From Oxalobacteraceae bacterium (GTDB lineage Bacteria; Pseudomonadota; Gammaproteobacteria; Burkholderiales; Burkholderiaceae_D), in NCBI GenBank assembly GCA_025352145.1, contig JANXTY010000070.1:29620-93619 (forward strand): a stretch of 64,000 nt of DNA, written 5' to 3'. The notes beneath the pieces are model-generated. The model saw only the letters and a program-made list of their open reading frames with translations, was not told the origin of the DNA and did not search any database. This document shows, piece after piece, positions 47,236 to 55,920 of the stretch; the stretch's first letter is position 1, and each line of letters opens with the position of its first letter. A program made the position numbers and the translations under genes.

Positions 47236-47880
47236 TCACTGATCCAGCCTCCACGCGTATTTTATTTTTGTCCATGATTTTTCTGCGACACCATTAGTAC
47301 TACCAGGCTTAAATTTGCATAAACTCAGGGCGGATCGTGCTGCATTGTCGAGTACCCTATATCCACTCGACTTGTCTATTTTGCTCTCAAGCACACGCCC
47401 ATCAATGTCCACCAGCATCGCCAGCGTCACCGTTCCTGTTTCTTCCTCATGAATTGAACTGCTCGGGTACTCAGGCTTTTCGCATGCGCTAGAAACCAAC
47501 ACCGCATCAGCATGTACCTTTGGTTGAATAACCGGACCATCCCCGCCACCGGGCAACGAGGGCGGCGACACTGGGGTCGTAAGGAGCGAAGAATCGTCAG
47601 AAGGTGGCACTTCCTCAACGGTAAATGGAGGGAGAGGTTCCTGAGGCACCTGAAGAACAAAAGTGGGTCGCGTGGGTAAAGGTTCAGTTTTTTCTATTTT
47701 TTCTCGAAGAGATTTCGGTGGTTCATATATCGGATGGTAAAGAGGAACAGGTTTGGTGCCTGAATGATTCATTTTCGCTCCGCTCATCACGACAAAAAGA
47801 AGCAAAACATGAAGCAGTGCCACCATCGCAATGCGCGACATGTTCTGGAGGCGGTCATTATTATTTTCTGTGAAATTCAT
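47236..47880 (-). CDS. TonB-like energy transducer protein
   Basis: A 214-residue protein: a membrane anchor near residues 16-35 (IAMVALLHVLLLFVVMSG), a proline-rich periplasmic spacer (residues about 40-125) and a C-terminal TonB-type domain (KPEYPSSSIHEEETGTVTLAMLVDIDGRVLESKIDKSSGYRVLDNAARSALSLCKFKPG). AGGAG sits six bases before the ATG at 47880, which decides the start. TonB proteins pass proton-motive energy from ExbB/ExbD to outer-membrane receptors; no exbB, exbD or receptor gene is nearby, so it is an orphan here. Confidence 0.88.
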   Translation of the reverse strand: MNFTENNNDRLQNMSRIAMVALLHVLLLFVVMSGAKMNHSGTKPVPLYHPIYEPPKSLREKIEKTEPLPTRPTFVLQVPQEPLPPFTVEEVPPSDDSSLLTTPVSPPSLPGGGDGPVIQPKVHADAVLVSSACEKPEYPSSSIHEEETGTVTLAMLVDIDGRVLESKIDKSSGYRVLDNAARSALSLCKFKPGSTNGVAEKSWTKIKYAWRLDQ

Positions 47881-48280
47881 TTTTATCTCCTGATAATTGC
47901 ATCCATACATCAATGATTAAGTTTGCGTCCGAAAATCGGCATTTTTTGTACATTCGTTACATGTTTATTTCAATAACTAGTCGACCTAGACCCATTTCAC
48001 CACCTACAAAAACTACCAAATACAAGCATTAATATATGCTATATAATAGCAATTTAAAAGGTTTATATTGGCAATTTAATTTTATTGAGTCTCCCTATTT
48101 TTAATAGCCTGATTTTTATCCACTCACTGCACTCAGCTAATTTCTTGAGAAATCGGCCACTCAAAATAGGAATCACGACCTAGGATTAGCTATTTATCAC
48201 CTTAAAAAATGCTTTTTTATAGTAAAATATAAGCATGATCATAGTAATTCTCAGTATGAGCACTACATCACAGGAGCGGT
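47881..48280. other. AT-rich divergent regulatory region
   Basis: About 400 bases, clearly richer in A+T than the surroundings (for example 48030-48090 and 48190-48240), lie between the TonB-like gene and the response regulator gene. It probably holds both promoters. No gene or RNA was recognised. Confidence 0.55.
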
Positions 48281-48934
48281 ATGGAGTTAAAGAAAAATGT
48301 GCCGATTCGGGTTTTGCTGGCAGACGATCATCCAATTGTCATGACTGGATTTGCAATGTCGCTCACCAGTGAGGGAATAAAAGTTTTAGACCAGGTAAAA
48401 ACACCGCAAGAAGCTATTGCCCAATATGCGGCTTTACTCCCGGATGTCCTCATTCTCGATATACGGTTTGGCACCGCACTCACCGGCCTGGATGGAGCCA
48501 AGGAAATACTGCGACAATTTCCGGCGGCGAATATCATTTTCTTGAGTCAATTCGATCAGGATGGCCTGATCAAAGAAACCTACCGGCTAGGCGCACGCGC
48601 CTTTGTCACGAAGGATTGCGATCCTGCGGAGCTGACCACTGCGGTGCAACGAGCCAGCATGGGGGAGCTCTATTTTCTGCCGCAGATCGCTGCACGGTTA
48701 GCAAGTCTGTCGGTACGCGGCGATATTTCTCCGCAATCTCAGCTTGATGAACGTGCCTTAGGGATATTCACTTTGATGGCAGAGGGGTTGACCAATACGG
48801 AGATCGCCGAACAATTGGACCTGTCGCCTAAAACCATCAGCAATATCAGTCAAGCCGTCAAAGAAAAATTGGGTGTACACAGAGCAGCTTATATTACGAA
48901 GCTAGCGGTAAAACACGGGCTGATCGAACCCTAA
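48281..48934 (+). CDS. NarL/FixJ-type response regulator
   Basis: A 217-residue regulator with a receiver domain (VRLLADDH-like start RVLLADDHPIVMTGFAMSL, phosphoacceptor Asp60 in VLILDIRFG, Lys in FVTKDCDP) and a LuxR-type DNA-binding domain at the end (LDERALGIFTLMAEGLTNTEIAEQLDLSPKTISNISQAVKEKLGV). CAGGAG precedes the start. The histidine kinase gene 92 bases downstream is its probable partner. Target genes unknown; the divergent TonB-like gene is a candidate. Confidence 0.93.
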   Translation: MELKKNVPIRVLLADDHPIVMTGFAMSLTSEGIKVLDQVKTPQEAIAQYAALLPDVLILDIRFGTALTGLDGAKEILRQFPAANIIFLSQFDQDGLIKETYRLGARAFVTKDCDPAELTTAVQRASMGELYFLPQIAARLASLSVRGDISPQSQLDERALGIFTLMAEGLTNTEIAEQLDLSPKTISNISQAVKEKLGVHRAAYITKLAVKHGLIEP

Positions 48935-49026
48935 CCACCACGCTACGTACACCGGATCTAACGTACAGGTAGGGGCACTGTCCTTACACTTCTTACCAAT
49001 CTTGCCTGGCCAGCGACAAGTATCGG

Positions 49027-50568
49027 ATGAAAATGACCCACTGGAAAAATTGGAGTATTCACACCCGGCTAATATTGATCACGATTCTTCCCGTACTCTA
49101 TTTATTCTGCTCTGTAGTTTTCTATTCTTACTATTCACGTTTAAACATGGTACGTGAGGAATTGGCGGATCGCGCTCATATTGTGACCACAACCCTGGCA
49201 GAGGGAGTTCAAACCAATATTATTTCTGAAAATATACCGGCGTTAAGGTTAACTATCAATGAAGTACTTCAATCTGACAGCAGTATTTACCGGATTGACA
49301 TTCTGGATGCCCAAAAAAATGAAATCGTCCACGTAACCTCTCTCAAATCAACACAACCGGAAACGCGTCATTTTGATGCTGCCATTAAAAGGCCGCTGGT
49401 TTGGGTAAATGTACAGGTACCGACAACACCCCCGGCCCAAGAAAAAATACAAACGAAACCGGTAGAACAAATGTCTGAAGCACTCGGTTATGTACGGGTA
49501 ACGATGTCACCAGAAATAATGTTATCCAAGCAAAATCAACAGTTTTACATCGAGGTGATCATGACGGCATTGGCCTTGACCGTCAGTGGCTGGCTTGGAT
49601 TGTATCTATCAAGAAGTTTGACCCGTCCATTGAAAATTGCAATTGACGCGTTGCACGATATCAGGGGCGGTAACTACGTGGTCCAGCTCGCCATCACCAG
49701 TGGTGGAGAAATCGGCGATTTGCAAACATCGATCAACGATATGTCGGTAAGCTTGAATCGATCCAAACAAGACCTTGAAAACAAAGTACAAGAGCGCACT
49801 CAAGATCTGATGCAATCTAGAAATGAGGCATTAAAATCCGATGCCGAGAAAAGAAAACTGATTCAAAAAGTGAATGCAATTATCGAGGATGAACGCAAAA
49901 GCATTGCGATTGAAATCCATGATGAACTCAACGCCTCCCTGATCGCAGCCCGACTGGATGCGCAACGCATTTTGCACCTTGCGACCAAAACCGAAGCCAC
50001 GCCAGTGTTCGACGAAATACAAGAAAAAGCATGTTCTATTATCCAGCGCACACTGACTCTTTATGCGAATGGCCGGAACCTAGTAAGCCGCTTGCGCCCC
50101 GAAGTACTGGATATGCTCGGTTTGCATGGGGCGGTGGAAGAAATGCTGCAGCACTACAATAAGAATCAGTCGGCATGCCATTTTTCATTTCAATCGGTCG
50201 GCGATTTTTCCAGGCTGGAAAGCGCGTTATCTATTTCCGCTTATCGGATTATCCAAGAAGCACTATCGAACGTAGTCAAACACGCAAGCGCATCTAAAGC
50301 ATGGGTTTCTCTGACATTAATGGCAGAAGAAAATAAGTTGCTCCTTGAGATCGGAGACAATGGGCGCGGCTTTCATCCCACGCTCAATTCTTCTGGTATA
50401 GGCATTACCGGCATGCGCGAACGCGTGTACGCATTTGGCGGTGAAATCACCATCACTACAGAAGTGCATAACGGCACCCTCATTGCTATCTGTATGCCGC
50501 TATCGCCAGGGGTCAACGCCGATACCGCAGAAACAATCGATACGCCCAATAGTAAAAGTAAGACTTAA
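49027..50568 (+). CDS. NarX-type membrane histidine kinase
   Basis: A 513-residue kinase with two membrane helices (about 14-36 and 176-195) around a periplasmic sensor of some 140 residues, a HAMP linker (about 196-250), a coiled coil, a HisKA_3 dimerisation domain with the phosphorylated His298 in IEIHDELNASLIAARLDAQRIL, and an HATPase_c domain (YRIIQEALSNVVKHASAS, GDNGRGF, GIGITGMRERVYAFGGE). It likely phosphorylates the regulator encoded just upstream. The signal is unknown. Confidence 0.93.
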   Translation: MKMTHWKNWSIHTRLILITILPVLYLFCSVVFYSYYSRLNMVREELADRAHIVTTTLAEGVQTNIISENIPALRLTINEVLQSDSSIYRIDILDAQKNEIVHVTSLKSTQPETRHFDAAIKRPLVWVNVQVPTTPPAQEKIQTKPVEQMSEALGYVRVTMSPEIMLSKQNQQFYIEVIMTALALTVSGWLGLYLSRSLTRPLKIAIDALHDIRGGNYVVQLAITSGGEIGDLQTSINDMSVSLNRSKQDLENKVQERTQDLMQSRNEALKSDAEKRKLIQKVNAIIEDERKSIAIEIHDELNASLIAARLDAQRILHLATKTEATPVFDEIQEKACSIIQRTLTLYANGRNLVSRLRPEVLDMLGLHGAVEEMLQHYNKNQSACHFSFQSVGDFSRLESALSISAYRIIQEALSNVVKHASASKAWVSLTLMAEENKLLLEIGDNGRGFHPTLNSSGIGITGMRERVYAFGGEITITTEVHNGTLIAICMPLSPGVNADTAETIDTPNSKSKT

Positions 50569-50689
50569 CTTAACTCGATCTTTGTATCAATTACGTGAAC
50601 TCTCACTTGTCTTTTGTTTCGGAAGAAAATTTACTTCTGTCGGTCGCAGGAGCGCTGCCCTGCTCCCTCAACAAATTTCCTTACCAACC

Positions 50690-50731
50690 AAAATAGCAGG
50701 ATGCAACGAAGTTCTCTGTCGCATTCTGCTA
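50690..50731 (-). terminator. Probable terminator behind slyD
   Basis: TAGCAGGATGC (50694-50704) pairs with GCATTCTGCTA (50721-50731) with one G-U pair; on the minus strand four U follow. It lies 25 bases past the slyD stop codon. Confidence 0.55.
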
Positions 50732-50755
50732 CCTGAAGAATCCGATTGACTCAGA

Positions 50756-51307
50756 TCAATGAATCGGATGGCTACGATATTCGTCGCCTTCGTCCTCATC
50801 ATCTTCGTCACCATCTTCATCATCATGATGGTGGCCATGCGCACCATGCACGTGTTCGTGCATAATCTCGTCATCAGTCGCCGGGCGCACTTCTGCAACG
50901 TCAAGCGAAAACCGCAATGCCATGCCAGCCAACGGATGATTCCCATCTAACACCACTTTGTCGTCAGTGATGTCTGTGACGGTAAAGAGCATGGCCTCTT
51001 CCTCTTCATCGCCATCGGACATGCCTTCGAACTGCATGCCAACTTCGAGCGGGGTCGGCAGACGATTGCGGGACTCGACCTTCACCAGCGCAGGATCATA
51101 TTCACCAAAAGCGTCGTCTGGCTCTACTTGGATCGTGGTAGAAAAACCGGCTTCCTTGCCATCAAGCGCTTCCTCAATTTTCGGTAACGTATTTTCGTAA
51201 CCGCCGTGCAGATAGACCATCGGTTCGCGCCCATCCTCTAACAGATTGTTTTGGGCATCTGACAGTGTGTAACGTACAGTGACCACCGTGTTTTTGGCTA
51301 TCTTCAT
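50756..51307 (-). CDS. slyD: FKBP-type peptidyl-prolyl isomerase SlyD
   Basis: SlyD is a cytoplasmic prolyl isomerase and metallochaperone that supplies nickel for hydrogenase and other enzymes. The 183-residue protein has the split FKBP domain (VRYTLSDAQNNLLEDG, YLHGGYENTLPKIEEALDGKEAG), the inserted flap domain (AFGEYDPALVKVESRNRLP) and a C-terminal His/Asp/Glu-rich metal-binding tail (HEHVHGAHGHHHDDEDGDED). All marks of SlyD are present. Confidence 0.95.
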   Translation of the reverse strand: MKIAKNTVVTVRYTLSDAQNNLLEDGREPMVYLHGGYENTLPKIEEALDGKEAGFSTTIQVEPDDAFGEYDPALVKVESRNRLPTPLEVGMQFEGMSDGDEEEEAMLFTVTDITDDKVVLDGNHPLAGMALRFSLDVAEVRPATDDEIMHEHVHGAHGHHHDDEDGDEDDEDEGDEYRSHPIH

Positions 51308-51388
51308 GTCGATCCTTTCAATTAATATAGGACAAATTATACCTGCCCCGAATTCTATTCGGCCTGAAAAACAGTGAATCTGCGTTGC

Positions 51389-51394
51389 TATAAT
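51389..51394 (+). promoter_or_regulatory. Extended -10 box seven bases before the roxA start
   Basis: TG-C-TATAAT ends six bases before the ATG at 51401, so transcription would start at or next to the start codon, giving a leaderless or nearly leaderless mRNA. No convincing -35 element is seen and no Shine-Dalgarno sequence precedes the ATG. Confidence 0.5.
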
Positions 51395-51400
51395 GTGGGA

Positions 51401-52522
51401 ATGAAAAAAATCTCTCTACTTGGCAACGTCTCGCCCACCCAATTTTTTAATGACTATTGGCAGAAAAAACCTCTGCTCATTCGCCAAGCTATTCCCCATT
51501 TCAAGCCTTTACTATCGCGTGATGCGCTGTTCGACCTTGCAACTAAAGAGGATGTTGAGTCGCGCTTGATTTCCCATGCCAAAGGACAGTGGGACATCCA
51601 GAGTGGGCCTTTTCAAACGATGCCCTCGCTTGCCACCAAAGCATGGACCGTACTCTTGCAAGGCGTCAATCTGCATGACCACAACGCAGATGCGCTGCTA
51701 CGCCAGTTTCGGTTTATCCCTGATGCCAGACTCGATGATCTGATGATCAGCTACGCAACTGATGAAGGCGGTGTCGGCCCCCACTTTGATTCTTATGATG
51801 TATTTTTGTTGCAGGCGTACGGACAGCGCCGCTGGCGCATCGGAAAGCAGCGTGATCTCCAACTCATCGAGAACATACCACTTAAAATTCTTAAAAATTT
51901 CAAGCCGCAGCAAGAGTTCGTGCTCGAACCCGGTGATATGCTTTACCTGCCACCCCACTATGCACACGAGGGCGTAGCTATCGGCGAATGTATGACTTAC
52001 TCAATTGGTTTTCGTGCGCCGTCATTTCAAGAATTAGGCGAGGCATTTCTTCAATTTATGGCCGACTCGATCGATTTACCAGGATGTTATGCCGATCCCG
52101 ATTTACACCCGACCAAACATCCTGCAGAAATCGGGAACGCAATGGTGTCGCAGATTTCTGCACAACTAAACAAGGTGCGCTTCACTGACGACGATATCAC
52201 GATCTTTCTCGGCGAGCGTTTATCAGAGCCTAAACACAGCGTATTTTTCGATGCCCCTGAAAAAATACTCACCCCGCTTCGGTTCTCGCACGCTGCCATC
52301 AAACGTGGGGTAAGCTTGTCACGCAAATCATTGATGTTATATCGGAACAAACACGTTTTCATTAATGGAGAATCATTTTCCATAGGACGTGCTGACAAAA
52401 TGGTATTGTGTGCTTTGGCCGATTCCAGGGGCCTTAATGGTACGCAAGTAGCTACCGCATCAAAAGACGTGATGGAAGCGCTCTACACCTGGTATCAGGA
52501 TGGTTGGGTCACTCTCGCCTAG
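51401..52522 (+). CDS. roxA: Ribosomal protein uL16 3-hydroxylase (RoxA/YcfD type)
   Basis: A JmjC-type iron and 2-oxoglutarate oxygenase that hydroxylates an arginine of ribosomal protein L16. The 373-residue protein has the cupin/JmjC domain with metal ligands His128 and Asp130 in GVGPHFDSYDVFLLQ and His189 in PPHYAHEGVAIG, plus LEPGDMLYLP. The dimerisation and winged-helix parts make up the last 180 residues. The spacing agrees with E. coli YcfD. The ATG at 51401 fits the family start; nine codons of open frame lie upstream. Confidence 0.93.
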   Translation: MKKISLLGNVSPTQFFNDYWQKKPLLIRQAIPHFKPLLSRDALFDLATKEDVESRLISHAKGQWDIQSGPFQTMPSLATKAWTVLLQGVNLHDHNADALLRQFRFIPDARLDDLMISYATDEGGVGPHFDSYDVFLLQAYGQRRWRIGKQRDLQLIENIPLKILKNFKPQQEFVLEPGDMLYLPPHYAHEGVAIGECMTYSIGFRAPSFQELGEAFLQFMADSIDLPGCYADPDLHPTKHPAEIGNAMVSQISAQLNKVRFTDDDITIFLGERLSEPKHSVFFDAPEKILTPLRFSHAAIKRGVSLSRKSLMLYRNKHVFINGESFSIGRADKMVLCALADSRGLNGTQVATASKDVMEALYTWYQDGWVTLA

Positions 52523-52534
52523 GAGGTTGAAGGC

Positions 52535-53023
52535 ATGCAGGATGAAACAAAAACGATTGTGTTTTCAACGCGCGCCGAATTTCTTGATTTGGTCCACGAG
52601 TGCGTGACCCATGCAAACACTTATTTACAATTGTTTGACCCTGACTTTGCCAGATGGTCTCTAGGCGCACCAGAAACTGTTTCTGCTCTACGTCAATTTT
52701 TGTTATTGAAAAGTGCCAACCGGTTACAACTAAGTATGCACCGCTCGGACTATCTACAACAAAATTGTCCGCGTTTTTTAATGTTGCTCAAGGATTTTGA
52801 TCACGCAATGACCTGTCGTCTAACCCCAAAAAATCTGCATCACCTTACCGATTCGTTCTGCCTGGCAGACAATTCACATTTGGTCCGTCGTTTCCATGCC
52901 GATCATTTTCGCGGTGTCGCCACATTTCACAGTCCATTCGACGCACAAATTTCCTATACTCGCTTTGCCGCCATTTGGGCAGAATCCCTTCCGGGTCTGC
53001 ATCCAACTATGCTTGGGCTTTAG
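52535..53023 (+). CDS. Conserved hypothetical protein (DUF7931-like)
   Basis: A 162-residue protein with no signal or membrane segment. It contains LQLFDPDFARWSLGAPETVSALRQFLLLKSANRLQLSMHR near residues 32-70 and HHLTDSFCLADNSHLVRRFHADHFRG, which recall the DUF7931 group, whose fold resembles phospholipase-D-like domains without the catalytic motif. AGGAGG overlaps the stop of roxA and precedes the ATG by about 10 bases, so the gene is coupled to roxA. Function unknown. Confidence 0.75.
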   Translation: MQDETKTIVFSTRAEFLDLVHECVTHANTYLQLFDPDFARWSLGAPETVSALRQFLLLKSANRLQLSMHRSDYLQQNCPRFLMLLKDFDHAMTCRLTPKNLHHLTDSFCLADNSHLVRRFHADHFRGVATFHSPFDAQISYTRFAAIWAESLPGLHPTMLGL

Positions 53024-53160
53024 GTCATATTTTCAGAGCGCGACAAACCGCACTGCAACCCATTCACCAACAACGTGCCTTTGCGTGTTTGCGTCTAAAA
53101 ATCAAGCAAATGACTTGACCGATGTCACAAAATATATTGCAAAAAAACACCTCGCCACTA

Positions 53161-53187
53161 TTGCAATCTACAAAACACCGCTATAAT
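53161..53187 (+). promoter_or_regulatory. Probable promoter of the Ala/Pro-rich lipoprotein gene
   Basis: TTGCAA (53161-53166) and TATAAT (53182-53187) are spaced by 15 bases; CTATTG three bases earlier would give 18. The implied leader is about 130 bases and contains the 18-bp palindrome at 53261. Confidence 0.55.
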
Positions 53188-53260
53188 CACGGGCTGGGAA
53201 TATTTCGTTGTGTCGAAAGCACCGTTTTGGTAAAGAAACCTTCGAAGCCCCTATCGAGCG

Positions 53261-53278
53261 ATAATTACCGGTAATTAT
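53261..53278. promoter_or_regulatory. Perfect 18-bp palindrome in the lipoprotein leader
   Basis: ATAATTACCGGTAATTAT is its own reverse complement. It lies about 75 bases after the probable -10 box and 47 bases before the ATG. It looks like an operator for a dimeric repressor or a site of RNA structure. Confidence 0.65.
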
Positions 53279-53325
53279 TCATCGCAATATTGTTGAACTA
53301 TTTTTTAAAATCTTAAGGAAAACCC

Positions 53326-53550
53326 ATGAAAAAATCTCTGCTGATCGTTGCCCTGTTGGCTGTTGCTTTAGCTGCCTGCAATAAAACAGAAACAGCTCCT
53401 GTTGCTCCTCCAGCTCCTGCAGCTGAACCAGCACCAGCTGCTCCTGCAGCTCCCGCAGCACCAGCCGCTCCTGCAGCACCAGCCGCTGAACCAGCACCAG
53501 CTGCTCCTGCAGCACCAGCCGCTTCTGCACCTGCTGCATCTGCTAAGTAA
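53326..53550 (+). CDS. Small Ala/Pro-rich lipoprotein
   Basis: A 74-residue protein: signal peptide MKKSLLIVALLAVALAAC with lipobox LAAC (Cys18), then a tail of about 55 residues made almost only of Ala, Pro and a few Glu (units such as PAAPAAPAAPAAPAAE). AAGGAAA precedes the ATG. After processing only the lipidated, flexible tail remains. A strong UUCG-loop terminator follows, so it is a single-gene unit. Similar small lipoproteins occur in betaproteobacteria; role unknown. Confidence 0.85.
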   Translation: MKKSLLIVALLAVALAACNKTETAPVAPPAPAAEPAPAAPAAPAAPAAPAAPAAEPAPAAPAAPAASAPAASAK

Positions 53551-53564
53551 TCAATGATTGCTTG

Positions 53565-53595
53565 AAAAAAGCCGACCTTCGGGTCGGCTTTTTTT
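53565..53595 (+). terminator. Rho-independent terminator with UUCG loop
   Basis: GCCGACC (53571-53577), loop TTCG, GGTCGGC (53582-53588), then seven T. Very strong; ends the lipoprotein gene. Six A before the stem give weak activity on the other strand, behind bamC. Confidence 0.95.
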
Positions 53596-53696
53596 ATGGT
53601 AACACCATCAAAAAAATAGTGGCGACCAAAAAATTCTTCACATCAATCCCCACCGTCAGCTTTATTCCACAAAATAAAGCACTTGGAAAAACTGGC

Positions 53697-54851
53697 CTAT
53701 TTGAGCTGATCGTTAAGCAGCGAAAGAATTTTGTCGGCTACCAATGGCACAGCCGCCTGGCCTTGACCATTGAGAACACCAACCTGGGTACTTGTACCCT
53801 TCGTTTTGACTGAAATGCGATAACGTTGCCCCTCTTTCGCTTTTTCTTCATCAGCCTTGCTGGAGAATAACTTCGCGAAGAAATTCTTTTCATGAGCGGC
53901 CGAAGCAGCATCAATATAGCGCACAAAATACACCCCTTGAGCGCGGTCACGATCTTCCACAGTAAAGCCCGCACGATCTAATCCCAAGCCAACACGTCGC
54001 CACGCACGATCAAAGCCCTCATTGATCTCTATAACGCCTCCAGAGGCGTCTTTAACCAATGTAGCATGCGGTGCCTGAGGCGTGACACTCGCAACTGCGG
54101 CCTTCGCACTTTCTACAGTAGATCCTAAACGCACCATCAAGCGCGACAAGAATTCTGCCTCCAACCCCGGGTCGGACGGCCGCACCGTCCAAGTCAAGGA
54201 TTCCTTGTGTTGCCCTGCAAAAATTTCTTCAGCTCCCCGGTGACTGATGTATATTTCGGTCGTACCATTTGCCCCTCTTTCGAGACGCGTGCGAAATTTA
54301 TCGCGCTCACCGGTAGAATACAAACTATCAAACACTTTTCCCAAGGTTCTGCGGATGAGATCCTGGGGGATCTTGCCACGATTCTCTGCCCAATCGGTCT
54401 CCATCACGCCCGCTTCGGTTTTTTCAATGTTGATGACGAAACCAGCATCCTGCCAAAAACTCTTCAGCAGTGGCCACAATGTCTCAGGAGTTTGGTTCAC
54501 CACCAGCCACCGCTGGTTATCAGCGCGCTCAATGCGCATATTACCTAAGCCATTCGGCGCCACGACTGAAGCAGTGCCAGAAACACCCTGCACAATACCC
54601 AAACCGGAAGCTGTCGCCGTACCCGCGTTAACATCTGAAAATGTATAGCGATTATCGCGCTGTAATTGAGTCAGATCGGGTGGCACCTCCAGAGAAGGGG
54701 CCTTAGCTGCACCTTTATAATCAATCCGGTCTGCATCGGAAATGGAATTGACTACAGTGCAGCCGACTAGACTGAGCAGTACAATCCCACCAGTAAAACC
54801 ACGTTGAACGAGATTACGTTGAGTCAGTTTAAAATTCTTGTGAATAGTCAT
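53697..54851 (-). CDS. bamC: Outer membrane assembly factor BamC (NlpB/DapX lipoprotein)
   Basis: BamC is a lipoprotein of the BAM complex that inserts beta-barrel proteins in the outer membrane. The 384-residue product has a long signal ending in LSLVGC (lipobox) and mature start TVVNSISDADRIDYKGAAKAPSLEVPPDLTQLQRDNRY, the conserved BamC N-terminus, then two helix-grip domains (LWPLLKSFWQDAGFVINIEKTEAGVMETDWAENR; AWRRVGLGLDRAGFTVEDRDRAQGVYFVRY). It lies directly behind dapA, as in E. coli. Confidence 0.94.
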   Translation of the reverse strand: MTIHKNFKLTQRNLVQRGFTGGIVLLSLVGCTVVNSISDADRIDYKGAAKAPSLEVPPDLTQLQRDNRYTFSDVNAGTATASGLGIVQGVSGTASVVAPNGLGNMRIERADNQRWLVVNQTPETLWPLLKSFWQDAGFVINIEKTEAGVMETDWAENRGKIPQDLIRRTLGKVFDSLYSTGERDKFRTRLERGANGTTEIYISHRGAEEIFAGQHKESLTWTVRPSDPGLEAEFLSRLMVRLGSTVESAKAAVASVTPQAPHATLVKDASGGVIEINEGFDRAWRRVGLGLDRAGFTVEDRDRAQGVYFVRYIDAASAAHEKNFFAKLFSSKADEEKAKEGQRYRISVKTKGTSTQVGVLNGQGQAAVPLVADKILSLLNDQLK

Positions 54852-54905
54852 GTCTTTACGGGAAATAGTGCTGCGTTCAAGGAAGGCCCGAGGGATAGGC
54901 CGGGC

Positions 54906-55784
54906 TTATTGTAATACACCCGACTCGCGCAGTGCAGAACGGACGCTGTCGTGAAAGTCGCTAGCCAACGGCACCAAGGGCAAGCGCATGGCGGAAGATA
55001 TAAGGCCCATTTGTTCCAGGGCCCATTTCACCGGAACTGGATTCGGTTCTGCGAAGAGATGCAAATGCAGCAGGAACAGCCGATTATTGATTTCAATCGC
55101 CGTGGCAATATCACCTCGCATCGCCGCCAAACATAAATCGTGCATTGCACGCGGTGCGACATTGGCTGTGACAGAAATATCCCCATGCGCACCGCAGAGC
55201 ATCAGCGCAAGGGCAGTGGCGTCGTCGCCCGAATAGACTGCAAACGATGGTGGTGCCTGTCGAATTAAATCAATGCCACGAGCAATATTTCCAGTCGCAT
55301 CTTTAACGCCCACAATGCGGGGAAGCTGGGCCAATCGCAAAATCGTCTCGTTACTCATATCAGCAACGGTGCGGCCCGGAACATTGTAGAGAATTCCTGG
55401 CAAGTCAACCGATTCTGCAATCTTTTTAAAATGTTGAAATATACCTTCTTGTGTCGGACGGTTGTAGTAAGGAACTACCTGCAAAGATGCATCCGCCCCA
55501 GCGTCCTTGGCATATTGTGTCAGCTCGATTGCCTCTGCCGTTGAATTGCCGCCCGTCCCTGCAATAACAGGAATGCGCTTGTTGGTATGTTCTACCGCGA
55601 CCTTGATCAACTCGCAATGCTCTTGCACCGTTACGGTGGGAGACTCGCCCGTGGTGCCGACAATGACGATGCCGTCAGTGCCTTCGGCAATGTGCCAATC
55701 GATCAATGCACGCAAATTTTGAAAATCGAGACTGCCATCCGCGTGCATCGGGGTGACGATTGCTACTATGCTGCCCTTAATCAT
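54906..55784 (-). CDS. dapA: 4-hydroxy-tetrahydrodipicolinate synthase
   Basis: DapA condenses pyruvate with aspartate semialdehyde, the first committed step to lysine and diaminopimelate. The 292-residue protein starts [20 protein letters not shown] and has Thr44-Thr45 in VGTTGES, Tyr133 in LYNVPGRT and the Schiff-base Lys161 in VGVKDATG, exactly the E. coli numbering. The ATG at 55784 is used; the open frame extends 27 codons upstream without homology. It precedes bamC by 54 bases. Confidence 0.97.
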   Translation of the reverse strand: MIKGSIVAIVTPMHADGSLDFQNLRALIDWHIAEGTDGIVIVGTTGESPTVTVQEHCELIKVAVEHTNKRIPVIAGTGGNSTAEAIELTQYAKDAGADASLQVVPYYNRPTQEGIFQHFKKIAESVDLPGILYNVPGRTVADMSNETILRLAQLPRIVGVKDATGNIARGIDLIRQAPPSFAVYSGDDATALALMLCGAHGDISVTANVAPRAMHDLCLAAMRGDIATAIEINNRLFLLHLHLFAEPNPVPVKWALEQMGLISSAMRLPLVPLASDFHDSVRSALRESGVLQ

Positions 55785-55920
55785 AGTGAGATAAACGCAT
55801 AAATAGTTAAAACCCAGATTGTAGCGGATAGCCTCCGTGCATGGGCAGTCTTGAGCACGCCTCAAAAGAAAACGTACTATGAAGTCACTCTAAACCACCC
55901 TAATTGCTCGAACCATCTGC

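Noticed and set aside
47225..47236. TCGTTCAGAAAT, a 12-base match to the end of foldback elements E1 and E2
   Set aside because: In the orientation found, the element body would lie inside the intact TonB-like gene, and no matching second end was seen on either side; possibly chance or a bare footprint.
53279..53539. Minus-strand frame of Gln/Leu/Val repeats opposite the Ala/Pro lipoprotein
   Set aside because: It is only the reverse reading of the GCTCCTGCAG-type repeats coding for the Ala/Pro tail.
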